NCBI GenBank assembly: GCA_964530005.1
Contig: CAZGZD010000007.1
Location: 1 to 35,966 of the forward strand
DNA from: CAZGZD01 sp964530005
Lineage (GTDB): Bacteria > Patescibacteriota > Microgenomatia > UBA1406 > GWC2-37-13
Direction of reading: 5' to 3'
DNA length: 35,966 bases
Below the pieces are notes generated by a model. That model was not told the DNA's origin. It made no database searches and saw only the letters and a program-made list of their open reading frames with translations. Position numbers and translations under genes: made by a program. Positions within the stretch are counted from its first letter, which is position 1. Each line of letters opens with the position of its first letter. This document shows, piece by piece, positions 7,317 through 14,673 of this stretch.

Positions 7317-8074
7317 TCAAAGAAAGACGAACGAAAATATTACTCACACTTTTTCTTTTGTCGGACGTAGATCTTAGCTTTGTCGATTTCGACGAGCGGG
7401 TGGAGAAAATATCAGATCTATATTTCAATCAGAAGACAAAAAGTAGCCTCAACTTACTCATCAAAGATGGAGTCATTGAGAAAGATGAGAATGCAGAATT
7501 AGGCTCTGATAAAAAATCAAAAGGTCGATATAGGCTCACTGAAAAAGGTTGGGGAGAGCTCAGCCTTACATTTCCATTCCTTCGATATCTGCGCGACACG
7601 TGGGATGGTAAGTGGCGAATTCTCTCTTACGAGATTCCTGAGAAAAAGCGAGACCTACGAGATCGGCTTCGACGTTCAGTCTCTGGATGGGGTCTTGGTC
7701 CGTGGCACAGATCATTCTGGCTTACACCACATCCGATCGTGGAAAATGCACGCGAACTTGTAAAAGGTAAAGACGAAGAGCAGTATGTGCAGATTTTCGA
7801 GTCAGAGCATGTTTTTGGCGATCGTGAAATTCTCATCGAGAAAGTCTGGGGTAAGAAAGCGCTTGAGGAGAAGTATCGAGAGCTTTTCCGAGTATGGCAC
7901 GATACGCTTTCCAAAGATGTAGATAAGCTGGAGAAGCTGGCAATCGTAGTCAAGAAGTATATCGATGTCTTGCGATATGATCCAGGTTTGCCCAAAGAGC
8001 TTGTTGGCGAAAGCTGGATTGGCTTTGAATCCTACACTATCTACAAAGAGATCCGAAGCATATTACTTTCATAA
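7310..8074 (+). CDS. PaaX-family-like transcriptional regulator
   Basis: This 254-residue protein has an N-terminal winged helix-turn-helix region (about residues 1-85), with LNLLIKDGVIEKDE and GRYRLTEKGWGEL typical of the wing. The central domain contains WDGKWRILSYEIPEKKRDLRD and GWGLGPWHRSFWLTP, the ferredoxin-like domain shared by PaaX and Cas2. The C-terminal helical part ends in DPGLPKELVGESWIGFES, as in the PaaX C-terminal domain. PaaX itself represses phenylacetate catabolism through phenylacetyl-CoA. No such pathway is visible here, so the ligand is unknown. It is divergent from the surface operon and may regulate it and itself. The Cas2 resemblance is only to the fold; no CRISPR array or other cas gene is present. 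A decayed copy of its 3' end lies at 10858-10884. Confidence 0.75.
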   Translation: MGIKERRTKILLTLFLLSDVDLSFVDFDERVEKISDLYFNQKTKSSLNLLIKDGVIEKDENAELGSDKKSKGRYRLTEKGWGELSLTFPFLRYLRDTWDGKWRILSYEIPEKKRDLRDRLRRSVSGWGLGPWHRSFWLTPHPIVENARELVKGKDEEQYVQIFESEHVFGDREILIEKVWGKKALEEKYRELFRVWHDTLSKDVDKLEKLAIVVKKYIDVLRYDPGLPKELVGESWIGFESYTIYKEIRSILLS

Positions 8075-8186
8075 GCTTTAGCTTTATTTCTTTTTTTGAT
8101 TTTATTTTATCCAGAGCTTTGTAATTTTCTTCCTACTTTTAAAGTTCTTGCTCCGAGTTTCGCAATTTGAGTCTGTAATGCCTCAA

Positions 8187-8230
8187 TTTTGAGGGTCACC
8201 CTCCCGAATAAATCGGGACACCCTTCAAAA
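8187..8230. terminator. nested inverted repeat between convergent genes, possible bidirectional terminator
   Basis: TCCCGA-N5-TCGGGA forms an inner 6-bp stem. TTTTGAGGGT and ACCCTTCAAAA pair around it with one bulged base, so the whole element could fold into a long hairpin with A/T-rich ends. It lies in the 232-base gap between the convergent paaX-like and comEC genes. The terminator role is inferred. Confidence 0.4.
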
Positions 8231-8306
8231 TAATCAGCAACAGACTCTATATTACTTTCACAAGTCGCAAGATTATTTCAAAAGTAGCAAAAGGGACACT
8301 TTCAGG

Positions 8307-9191
8307 TTAAAGTTTGAATACAATGGATCCTTCTTTATCGGTCCTTCTTATTCGGACATTGTTTCTCTCAAGTATTTGCATGAGGGAAGGAGCGGGATGA
8401 CCATATGTGTTTCTGGCTCCGACACTTATTATTCCCTGTTGAGGTTTAATGTTATTTAACAAGTCCTCAGTGAGGCCATTTTTTGACCCATGGTGAGGCA
8501 CTTTGAGGATATTGATTTGTGGTAAATTCATGTTCGCTAAAATGTGGGATACTTCTGGTGTTAGGTCTCCTGTAAAAAGTACGTTCGTCGAATTCTCTGT
8601 ATAAATAATTACTTGGGAAAACCCATTCACATCTATTTGTGGATCATGTAGTTCAAATGGCAGATGAGAATTATTTGTTGACTTCGGCCGGGAATTTTTA
8701 CGCATAAATTCCTCATCTGGCCAGAGAAAGGTGAGTGAACTTTGACGTACGGAGATTTTATCTCCGCGAGTCAGGAATTTGACCTGTGTTTTTGTTCGGG
8801 CCAACTTATCTTTCAACTCCGAGAAACTTAAAGGAGTGTTATCAAGTTTCGGCATTATAAAGTAATCGACTTTATACCGATCAAGGATTGACAAATATCC
8901 CCCAAAATGGTCTTTTTGCGGATGTGACATAAAGGCGAGTTCAACCTCTCGATCATAAAAGGGCATATATTTGCCCAAGCAGTCTAAGATTTTACGATCG
9001 GGACCAGCGTCAATCACTACGTCTATTCTATTTTCCACCCTGATATATGCCCCATCTCCTTGGCCCACATCGCAAAAGACAATTCGAGTCTTTGTGTCAA
9101 AGATAGAGGAGAGGAAAAAAAATAGAAGGACTATGCTGCAAATTATTGAAGTAATTAGAAGTGACTTTTTGGTAAAAAGAGACTCTTCCAT
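8307..9191 (-). CDS. ComEC-type metallo-beta-lactamase domain protein
   Basis: This 294-residue protein has one N-terminal membrane helix (about residues 8-27) and a metallo-beta-lactamase fold. Motifs are DVGQGDGAYI, VVIDAGPD, a metal-binding MSHPQKDHFGG (where most members have SHxHxDHxGG), FTGDLTPE, KVPHHGSKNG and a final TYGHPAP. In ComEC this domain lies at the C-terminus of the DNA channel and is proposed to degrade the non-transported strand. Here it is a separate gene, 14 bases after the channel gene and probably cotranscribed. The first His of the metal motif is replaced by Gln in the third position (HPQKDH), which may alter one metal site. The domain assignment is firm; nuclease activity is assumed from the family. 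Confidence 0.88.
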   Translation of the reverse strand: MEESLFTKKSLLITSIICSIVLLFFFLSSIFDTKTRIVFCDVGQGDGAYIRVENRIDVVIDAGPDRKILDCLGKYMPFYDREVELAFMSHPQKDHFGGYLSILDRYKVDYFIMPKLDNTPLSFSELKDKLARTKTQVKFLTRGDKISVRQSSLTFLWPDEEFMRKNSRPKSTNNSHLPFELHDPQIDVNGFSQVIIYTENSTNVLFTGDLTPEVSHILANMNLPQINILKVPHHGSKNGLTEDLLNNIKPQQGIISVGARNTYGHPAPSLMQILERNNVRIRRTDKEGSIVFKL

Positions 9192-9205
9192 AGATAAATT
9201 AATAG

Positions 9206-10021
9206 TTAGTGAGAGAAATCAAAAAATGCAAATGGCACTTTGGACAAAAAATCTACAACAAGGATAATGTAGTGAAGGAGTATAAAGCAGATATAGGAAG
9301 GTATGAGTCCAAGGCCAAAACTCATCTTGCCCAGTATTGCAGTTAAAAAACCAAATACCATAAGAGGAGGTATTACCCAAGCTACAGCAACATTTGCGAC
9401 AATTGAGATGATAGATATTTGTTTGAAATAAAAAAATATAAGGGGAGCTGTGAAGATTTGGGCAGCTATAGATGGCTTGATCTCTTTCCACAATGTACTG
9501 CGGATGGACTCCCAACTAGATGCAGTAGCCCTTAATGGCGCTGTTTTGCCAAAAAGAATAATTCCGAGTGTTGCACCATAGGAAAGTTGGAATGATACAG
9601 TCTTTAACCATTGAGGCCAAAAGATACCGACAAATATAGCGGACAGAATAAGTCCATAGAGTGCCATATTACGACGTCCGTACAGAATAGCAATAAGACT
9701 AAGAACTCCCATGAATCCTGCTCGTACGATAGGAGGCTGTGCTCCAACAAAGAGAATAAAAAGCACAATTACAACTATCGTGATAAATATTGAGGCCTTT
9801 TTACCAAGTGGAATAGTAAGTGCCGTGACTATTGCGGCAAGTAGAGTGATATTGATTCCAGAAAGCACCACAATATGCAGTAGTCCAACTACCTTCAACT
9901 CTTGATAAAAAGCAGGACTGGTCTTTGTTGATATTCCAAAAATAATCCCATTGAGAAGAGTTGCATGTGGTTCGGGGAGATAAGAGTTGATTACTGAGGT
10001 AAAGATTGATGGGTTTGGCAC
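9206..10021 (-). CDS. comEC: ComEC/Rec2-type competence channel domain protein
   Basis: This 271-residue polytopic membrane protein matches the Competence domain of ComEC. It starts PNPSIFTSVINSYLPEPHATLLNGIIFG, with the LHIVVLSGINITLLA signature and GAQPPIVRAGFMG, followed by SFQLSYGATLGIILFG. About seven hydrophobic segments are seen. It carries neither the N-terminal OB/DUF4131 region nor the C-terminal metallo-beta-lactamase part of full ComEC, the latter being the next gene. It would conduct single-stranded DNA across the inner membrane during transformation. The start is a GTG 19 bases after the comEA stop; an in-frame stop lies just upstream, so no earlier start is possible. Confidence 0.88.
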   Translation of the reverse strand: MPNPSIFTSVINSYLPEPHATLLNGIIFGISTKTSPAFYQELKVVGLLHIVVLSGINITLLAAIVTALTIPLGKKASIFITIVVIVLFILFVGAQPPIVRAGFMGVLSLIAILYGRRNMALYGLILSAIFVGIFWPQWLKTVSFQLSYGATLGIILFGKTAPLRATASSWESIRSTLWKEIKPSIAAQIFTAPLIFFYFKQISIISIVANVAVAWVIPPLMVFGFLTAILGKMSFGLGLIPSYICFILLHYIILVVDFLSKVPFAFFDFSH

Positions 10022-10040
10022 GGCTAGTTTGCTCGTTTAT

Positions 10041-10748
10041 TTAATAAACCCCTATTTGGTTTTGAACTTGTTCAAAGACATTCTTTTTAAGAATTTTTTT
10101 GTCTACGAGCTCAGATATTGATGCGTAAGGTCTGCCCTGAATAATTTTATCAGCAGTGATTTGCCCAATTCCAGGAAGTGTATCAAGCTCCTCACTCGTT
10201 GCTGTATTGATGTTTATTGAGGTGGATGTTGTTGCTACGGAATTCTGATCTGTAGACGTGGTTTGTGGTTTTTGTAGAGCTGTCACGATTTGAGGTTGAG
10301 TATAGTCGACGAGTCGTGCATTTTCGACGTAAATCCCCGATTCAATCTCATCAGCAGGTGGCACATGAATCTTTTCCTGATCTGACACAATGCGCGCAAG
10401 ATTAAAGTTTCGAGCAAAAAAAGCTTGGTCTGCCGCGTCAGAGAGACCGCCTGCTCGATCAATCACATCTTTAAGTCGAGAGCTTGAGTTCATTTTATAT
10501 ACGTTTGGTTTTTTTACAGCTCCTGAGACTTCGATCATTATCGAACTTTCTGATGGTATGTTTGTTTCGTTTATTTTGTCGGACTTAGTTTGAAAGCTAA
10601 TATCTTTGTTGTGCTTATCAAACTGTTGCGAGCTTTTGACGTATATACTTAGTGATACTAAAGCGATAATAAAGACAAATGCAGCAAAAACGACAGTTAT
10701 CTTATTTTCCTCAAAAAATGGAAGAAATGATTTGAAAAATCCGTCCAC
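10041..10748 (-). CDS. comEA: ComEA-like DNA receptor with SLBB and helix-hairpin-helix domains
   Basis: This 235-residue protein has an N-terminal membrane anchor (about residues 17-37). An SLBB-type beta-grasp domain follows (MIEVSGAVKKPNVYKMN, then LKDVIDRAGGLSD). After a Thr/Ser/Gln-rich linker comes a C-terminal double helix-hairpin-helix DNA-binding domain (ININTATSEELDTLPGIGQITADKII). ComEA binds incoming double-stranded DNA outside the membrane and feeds it to ComEC, whose gene follows. The start is GTG because an in-frame TAG lies two codons upstream. An extended -10 (TGT-TATAAT, 10786-10778) lies 29 nt before it, one of the few leadered transcripts here. Confidence 0.88.
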   Translation of the reverse strand: MDGFFKSFLPFFEENKITVVFAAFVFIIALVSLSIYVKSSQQFDKHNKDISFQTKSDKINETNIPSESSIMIEVSGAVKKPNVYKMNSSSRLKDVIDRAGGLSDAADQAFFARNFNLARIVSDQEKIHVPPADEIESGIYVENARLVDYTQPQIVTALQKPQTTSTDQNSVATTSTSININTATSEELDTLPGIGQITADKIIQGRPYASISELVDKKILKKNVFEQVQNQIGVY

Positions 10749-10777
10749 TGACTACAAATAAAATAATATTGTCGATT

Positions 10778-10786
10778 ATTATAACA
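10778..10786 (-). promoter_or_regulatory. extended -10 (TGT-TATAAT) of the competence operon
   Basis: A perfect TATAAT with a TGn extension ends 29 nt before the GTG of comEA, giving a leader of about 22 nt with no clear ribosome-binding site. No good -35 is seen, as expected for an extended -10. Confidence 0.55.
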
Positions 10787-10857
10787 TCAATTCTTGCATC
10801 TTCGTCTAACTTGTTCAATTAAAAATGTTGCGAAATAATCGCTTATATTTGAAGAGT

Positions 10858-10884
10858 GGGATCCGGAGCATATTGCTTTCATAA
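10858..10884 (+). pseudogene. 3'-end remnant of a second paaX-like gene
   Basis: The bases at 10860-10884 match the last 25 bases of the intact paaX-like gene (8050-8074) at 23 positions. Both encode the peptide IRSILLS followed by TAA. The two differences are third-position transitions (CGA/CGG and TTA/TTG) that leave the peptide unchanged, as expected for a once-coding copy. Nothing alignable lies upstream. The 18-bp repeat at 10881 begins within its stop codon region. Confidence 0.55.
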
Positions 10885-10898
10885 ATTCCGGTCATTTA
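10881..10898. repeat. 18-bp direct repeat, left copy (flanks the peptidase-PLP gene)
   Basis: ATAAATTCCGGTCATTTA here recurs as ATAAATTCCGATCATTTA at 13158-13175, 17 of 18 bases identical. The pair brackets the 718-codon fusion gene and its promoter. Confidence 0.7.
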
Positions 10899-10961
10899 GG
10901 ATAGTCTAAAGAGAGATTTTTATACGTTTCACTGGCTGCAAGTAATTCGCCCTTCGTTTTG

Positions 10962-10990
10962 TTTGCAATTCTGCCTCATTGAGGTACAAT
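10962..10990 (+). promoter_or_regulatory. promoter of the peptidase-PLP fusion gene
   Basis: TACAAT at 10985-10990 (5 of 6) has a weak -35 (TTTGCA at 10962 or TTGCAA at 10963). The -10 ends 9 nt before the ATG at 11000, so that ATG, not the in-frame TTG at 10979, is the likely start. Confidence 0.55.
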
Positions 10991-10999
10991 ACTAATCCA

Positions 11000-13156
11000 A
11001 TGGCACCTGCAGAGAGATTAGTTGGTAATACCAGTCCAGAGCTACTTACACAAGACAAGAAATTGTGGTGTTTTAGTGCCGCTTTGGCATCATTTGCTAG
11101 TGAGCATACCGAGATTAGTCACTTGACCCAACCTAAACTTACAGACATTTTAAGTGCGTCAAACTTATTTGGTGTTGAGAAAGGAGGAGTTCCGCCTCAA
11201 TCTGGTGAACTTTTCGATATGGTTCTGGCCGAACATGGTATAAACGTACGAGGGCTTTATGAAGAGCGTTGCGAAGAGGGTAGTACTAGGGAGACTCCGT
11301 TAGTTCAGAGGAGGATTGCTGCAATAGATGATGCCTTAGATCGAGGAGAAGGTGTTATTGTCGTTTATATGAAAGAAATTACAATTGACAAACCACCCTA
11401 TTTCGACTTTTATACCCACTATGCACGCGTAACTGGATATGAGGTTGTAGACGGGGAATGTATCCACACTGTTATGGACCCTGATAATGCGGAGGGTGGT
11501 GTGTTTGCGTGTGATGGGGACGAATTTCTAAAATATGTCGCAGCGCAAGAGAGACATCCGATTATGGCATTTAGCTTGAGTCTTTCTGAAACAGGAGAGT
11601 CAATTGATCGTGCACTTCAAGATACCGAAGAGAGGCCGGGTGAGAGCTTATTGACACACCCGCTTTGGCAGGATTCTGACAATGGTAAGCCGGTGCCGCC
11701 TGGAAGCGCTCACCCTGTGTCGGTTGCCATGCCGTCTTTTGAACTTGTACAAGAGTGGCAATTGTTGGGCCATACAAGTTTATCGGTAGGTGGAGATATT
11801 TTACCTGCTATATACCCTCGATTTGGTCGTGTACCAGACATAATACGAGCTTCTCTTAAGTACACGGGGCGTTTTGATTCCTTGCCCTTTCCATCCATGG
11901 AGGCAGCCCGCCAGGCTGGTCATTTGGCGCGAACATTTGGCGATCCGGCTATGTCTGAAGTCACAGAAGCTGGAGGAGTATTTTGGTTGCAAGACTCAGG
12001 CTATAACGATCAAGCATGGCAATATAGCGGACTTGGAATATCATCACGCCAAGCCAGAGCGGTCCTTGAGGGTAGGCCTACAAATGACATTGTCCAAAGA
12101 GATCTTCATGAGGCCGCACTCAAATCTCGAATCCATGAAATCACTGGTATGGAAAAAGACGATATGTACTTTTTCCCCAATGGAGCACAAGCAGAGTGGT
12201 TTATGACGCAAGTCATGCGCGTGGTAACAGGAGGTTCACCGGCTCAGTTTGATTTTTGCTACTCCGATTCTTTCAACCAAGCCCAAACATTTGGTCCAAA
12301 GGAGGATCGAGATTTAGATGTCCATGATGTACGAACTGGTAGTTATGAAGAGTTGGAGCGGCTTGTTGAATTGGGGGCAGATATTGGATTTGTAAATACA
12401 GAAGCACCTGCCTCCAACCCAAAGCTTAGTGTGCCAAATTTGGCAGAGCTTCAGCGGATCCTTGATGGCCGCCCGATTGTAATAGACAGCACTATTGGCA
12501 CAATGTTCAACACGGACGACAAAAAATTGCCGAAAGATGTAGTAGCTCAAGTTCAGAGTCTTACGAAGTTTTTTGCCAGCTCGGGAATTGTAATGGGCGG
12601 ATTGGTTGCCCTGCGACGAGATAGTCCTCATTACAAAACTGTTAAGCCTGTATTTGATGCGATGTATGAGGCATTTGGAGACAATCTGTGGTATGAGGAT
12701 GCGGCTGTTCTTCTTCAAGATAGCGCCGACTTTACAAGAATTATGCCTATCATAAATGCTAATGCTCAAGGAATTGCTCACTGGCTCCATAGCGAGTTTA
12801 CAGGTGAAGGTCTACCTCTTAAGGAAGTCTGGTATCCAAGCCTTACTGAAGAAGGTCGAGCCAACTATGATGCTGTTATGAAGGCTGGTGGAGGATATGG
12901 AGGGGTTATGACTCTTATATTTCACAATGAGAGCGATGCGCATGCATTCTACAGAATGGTAAGACTCACAAAAGGCCCAAGTCTCGGTACTAAATATACA
13001 TTGATTACTCCATATACTGAACTTGCCCACAAAGACGAAATCGATACCGTCGAAGAACTAGGTATTCCGCGATATGCTGTACGAATTTCTATTGGAAAAG
13101 AAGACTTCTCTGATCTTCAAGGCCGCATCATAAACGCCTTCTTACGGAAATCCTAA
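11000..13156 (+). CDS. fusion of a papain/C39-like cysteine peptidase to a PLP-dependent Cys/Met-metabolism (cystathionine gamma-synthase-like) enzyme
   Basis: The product is 718 residues with the ATG start. Residues about 1-210 resemble a C39-like papain fold: Cys24 in LWCFSAALASF, His140 in YTHYARVTGYE and Asp160 in VMDPDNAEGG form a plausible catalytic triad. Residues about 230-718 match the Cys/Met-metabolism PLP family. PVPPGSAHPVSVAMPS and IYPRFGRVPDI resemble the entry region of cystathionine gamma-synthases, Asp496 (VIDSTIGTMF) the PLP-ring partner, and Lys523 (SLTKFFASSGIVMGG) the Schiff-base lysine. VRISIGKEDFSDL is the usual end. There is no signal peptide or membrane helix, so it is probably cytosolic. 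Single-domain relatives are about 400 residues. The substrate is unknown. One idea is that the peptidase half frees a Cys-, Met- or homoserine-derived residue used by the PLP half; a structural role for the first domain is equally possible. Flanking 18-bp repeats suggest it was inserted here. Confidence 0.75.
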   Translation: MAPAERLVGNTSPELLTQDKKLWCFSAALASFASEHTEISHLTQPKLTDILSASNLFGVEKGGVPPQSGELFDMVLAEHGINVRGLYEERCEEGSTRETPLVQRRIAAIDDALDRGEGVIVVYMKEITIDKPPYFDFYTHYARVTGYEVVDGECIHTVMDPDNAEGGVFACDGDEFLKYVAAQERHPIMAFSLSLSETGESIDRALQDTEERPGESLLTHPLWQDSDNGKPVPPGSAHPVSVAMPSFELVQEWQLLGHTSLSVGGDILPAIYPRFGRVPDIIRASLKYTGRFDSLPFPSMEAARQAGHLARTFGDPAMSEVTEAGGVFWLQDSGYNDQAWQYSGLGISSRQARAVLEGRPTNDIVQRDLHEAALKSRIHEITGMEKDDMYFFPNGAQAEWFMTQVMRVVTGGSPAQFDFCYSDSFNQAQTFGPKEDRDLDVHDVRTGSYEELERLVELGADIGFVNTEAPASNPKLSVPNLAELQRILDGRPIVIDSTIGTMFNTDDKKLPKDVVAQVQSLTKFFASSGIVMGGLVALRRDSPHYKTVKPVFDAMYEAFGDNLWYEDAAVLLQDSADFTRIMPIINANAQGIAHWLHSEFTGEGLPLKEVWYPSLTEEGRANYDAVMKAGGGYGGVMTLIFHNESDAHAFYRMVRLTKGPSLGTKYTLITPYTELAHKDEIDTVEELGIPRYAVRISIGKEDFSDLQGRIINAFLRKS

Positions 13157-13157
13157 G

Positions 13158-13175
13158 ATAAATTCCGATCATTTA
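13158..13175. repeat. 18-bp direct repeat, right copy
   Basis: It starts one base after the stop codon of the fusion gene and matches the left copy at 10881-10898 at 17 of 18 bases. Confidence 0.7.
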
Positions 13176-13216
13176 CTACATTTGATGGATTCAAACATTC
13201 ACATATCTTCAAAAAC

Positions 13217-13225
13217 TGCTAATAT
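13217..13225 (+). promoter_or_regulatory. extended -10 (TGC-TAATAT) of the second surface operon
   Basis: The -10 ends exactly 6 nt before the ATG at 13232, so transcription is predicted to start at the A of the start codon. Confidence 0.55.
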
Positions 13226-13231
13226 GAATGT

Positions 13232-13936
13232 ATGACCAAGGAGATTGTGCACTCTATCATTCTTGTCGCAACAGTTGCGATTGGGTTCATATTCCCCCAT
13301 ACGTATCTTGCTCAGTTTGATCTGCAGATTGCGGCGGGACTTTTTGTCGTATTCTTTATTGTCAAGCGAGCAGTGGGTAAAGCGCAGGATGCGAATGCGT
13401 CTCGACTTGTGGAGTCGGTGATATTCACACTCATCGTGCTGATTGTTGTCAATACCACAGGAGGAGTCACTTCCCCATACTTTTTCCTCCTTTTTTTCCT
13501 TCTTTTCTCACTCAGCCTGCTTCTTGAGCCGATAATCTCGATCATCCTCACGATGACACTTGTGCTTTTTTACATTTTTGGTCTTCCTCTGAATCAGACA
13601 TTTACGAGCCTACTTCCTGTATTCTCACTCGCATTTTTTGCACCTTTTGCGATGTTTATGGGGAGTGAGTTTATCAAAAATGAGTTGCTTAAGAACAAAA
13701 GCGATCATCTTCGCGCATCGCTTACAAAGGGAAAAGAAGAGACATTTCTTTTTCTGTCTTTGATACTTAAAAATCACATAAAGGCTGCGTCTGAGGCTGT
13801 TGAGAACTTCAATGGAGATCACGAACTCAGCCAAATCAGAAGATCACTCAATCAAATGGATAAGGTGATTGAGCAGTACGAAAAAGATGGGGAGATTCCA
13901 GAAATAGTAGATACGACAAGTAAAAATGAAAGCTAA
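13232..13936 (+). CDS. polytopic membrane protein resembling a histidine-kinase sensor region without a kinase
   Basis: This 234-residue protein has about five or six hydrophobic segments in the first 150 residues (for example IILVATVAIGFIF, VIFTLIVLIVVN and SPYFFLLFFLLFSLSLLL). A cytosolic helical tail follows (about 150-234) with KNHIKAASEAVENF and RRSLNQMDKVIEQYEKDG. The tail looks like a dimerisation helix pair, and the position of KNHIKAASE recalls an H-box, but no HATPase domain exists here or downstream. It overlaps the WxL-like gene by 11 bases (ATGAAAGCTAA), so the two are translationally coupled. A sensor, scaffold or export partner for the surface proteins is inferred; the family is not certain. 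Confidence 0.6.
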   Translation: MTKEIVHSIILVATVAIGFIFPHTYLAQFDLQIAAGLFVVFFIVKRAVGKAQDANASRLVESVIFTLIVLIVVNTTGGVTSPYFFLLFFLLFSLSLLLEPIISIILTMTLVLFYIFGLPLNQTFTSLLPVFSLAFFAPFAMFMGSEFIKNELLKNKSDHLRASLTKGKEETFLFLSLILKNHIKAASEAVENFNGDHELSQIRRSLNQMDKVIEQYEKDGEIPEIVDTTSKNES

Positions 13937-14663
13937 TACTTCGCGGACGTACTTTTTGCAGGTTTTTCTATTTGCTTTCTTATTTCTTTTCTGTAGCTCA
14001 ATTCTTGTCCGTGCTGACACGATGGAATCTTCAAAGTATCGAATCCAGTATACAAACACAAATATCACCTCCGGCAATAAATCCTCATCAAATTATAAGA
14101 TTGCAGACACAGTGGGACAGCTTGCAGCAGGGGAGTTCGCGTCATCTGGATATGTGGTGAAGGCAGGGTTTCAATATTGGCATGCAATCATTCCTTTTCG
14201 ATTTGCCATATCAAGTATAAATATAAATCTGGGTACGCTCACTCCCCAAACAGCAGCAACCGGTACGACCACACTTATTGTCTCTTTCGGCGGTGCGGGT
14301 CAGTATCAGGTTACAGCTGAAGAGCTTGGCCCGCTCGCCACATTTGCCGGCAATCAGATTCCAGACACAAGCTGTAACTCAAGCTGTAGCGAGACATCGG
14401 CCGGTGTCTGGACATCATCTACAGCCTATGGATTCGGGTACAATATGAGCGGGAATGATATTCCAGCTGACTTTGTGGGAAGCACCTATTATCGACCATT
14501 TGCAGATCGGAATGCAAGTGAGGTTCCGGCTGTGGTGATGTCAAGTACGAATGTGGGTACAAGTCGCCAGTCGACGGTGACATTTAGAACGAATATATCC
14601 GCAATCCAGCAAGCAGGTAGTTATCAGACGGTCGTGAACTTTATAGCCACTCCAAGTTTTTAA
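13926..14663 (+). CDS. secreted WxL-like surface protein, second copy
   Basis: This 245-residue protein has a signal peptide (about residues 8-31, FLQVFLFAFLFLFCSSILVRA). An N-terminal segment contains SSNYKIADTVGQLAAGEF and SSGYVVKAGFQYW. The C-terminal half (from about residue 95) aligns by eye with the end of the protein at 5694-7178: LGTLTPQ, GAGQYQVTAEE, YGFGYNMSGND, FADRNASEVP, and the ending AGSYQTVVNFIATPSF. Two close cysteines (CNSSC) may form a disulfide. It is half the length of its paralogue because the long Ser/Thr-rich middle is absent. It starts inside the end of the upstream membrane gene and is followed after 10 bases by its DUF916-like partner. Surface attachment is inferred. 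Confidence 0.72.
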   Translation: MKANTSRTYFLQVFLFAFLFLFCSSILVRADTMESSKYRIQYTNTNITSGNKSSSNYKIADTVGQLAAGEFASSGYVVKAGFQYWHAIIPFRFAISSININLGTLTPQTAATGTTTLIVSFGGAGQYQVTAEELGPLATFAGNQIPDTSCNSSCSETSAGVWTSSTAYGFGYNMSGNDIPADFVGSTYYRPFADRNASEVPAVVMSSTNVGTSRQSTVTFRTNISAIQQAGSYQTVVNFIATPSF

Positions 14664-14673
14664 TAAATTTAGA

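Noticed and set aside
7310..8074. Cas2-like domain as a sign of CRISPR
   Set aside because: The whole protein follows the PaaX plan with a winged helix and a PaaX C-terminus. There is no repeat-spacer array and no other cas gene in the window.
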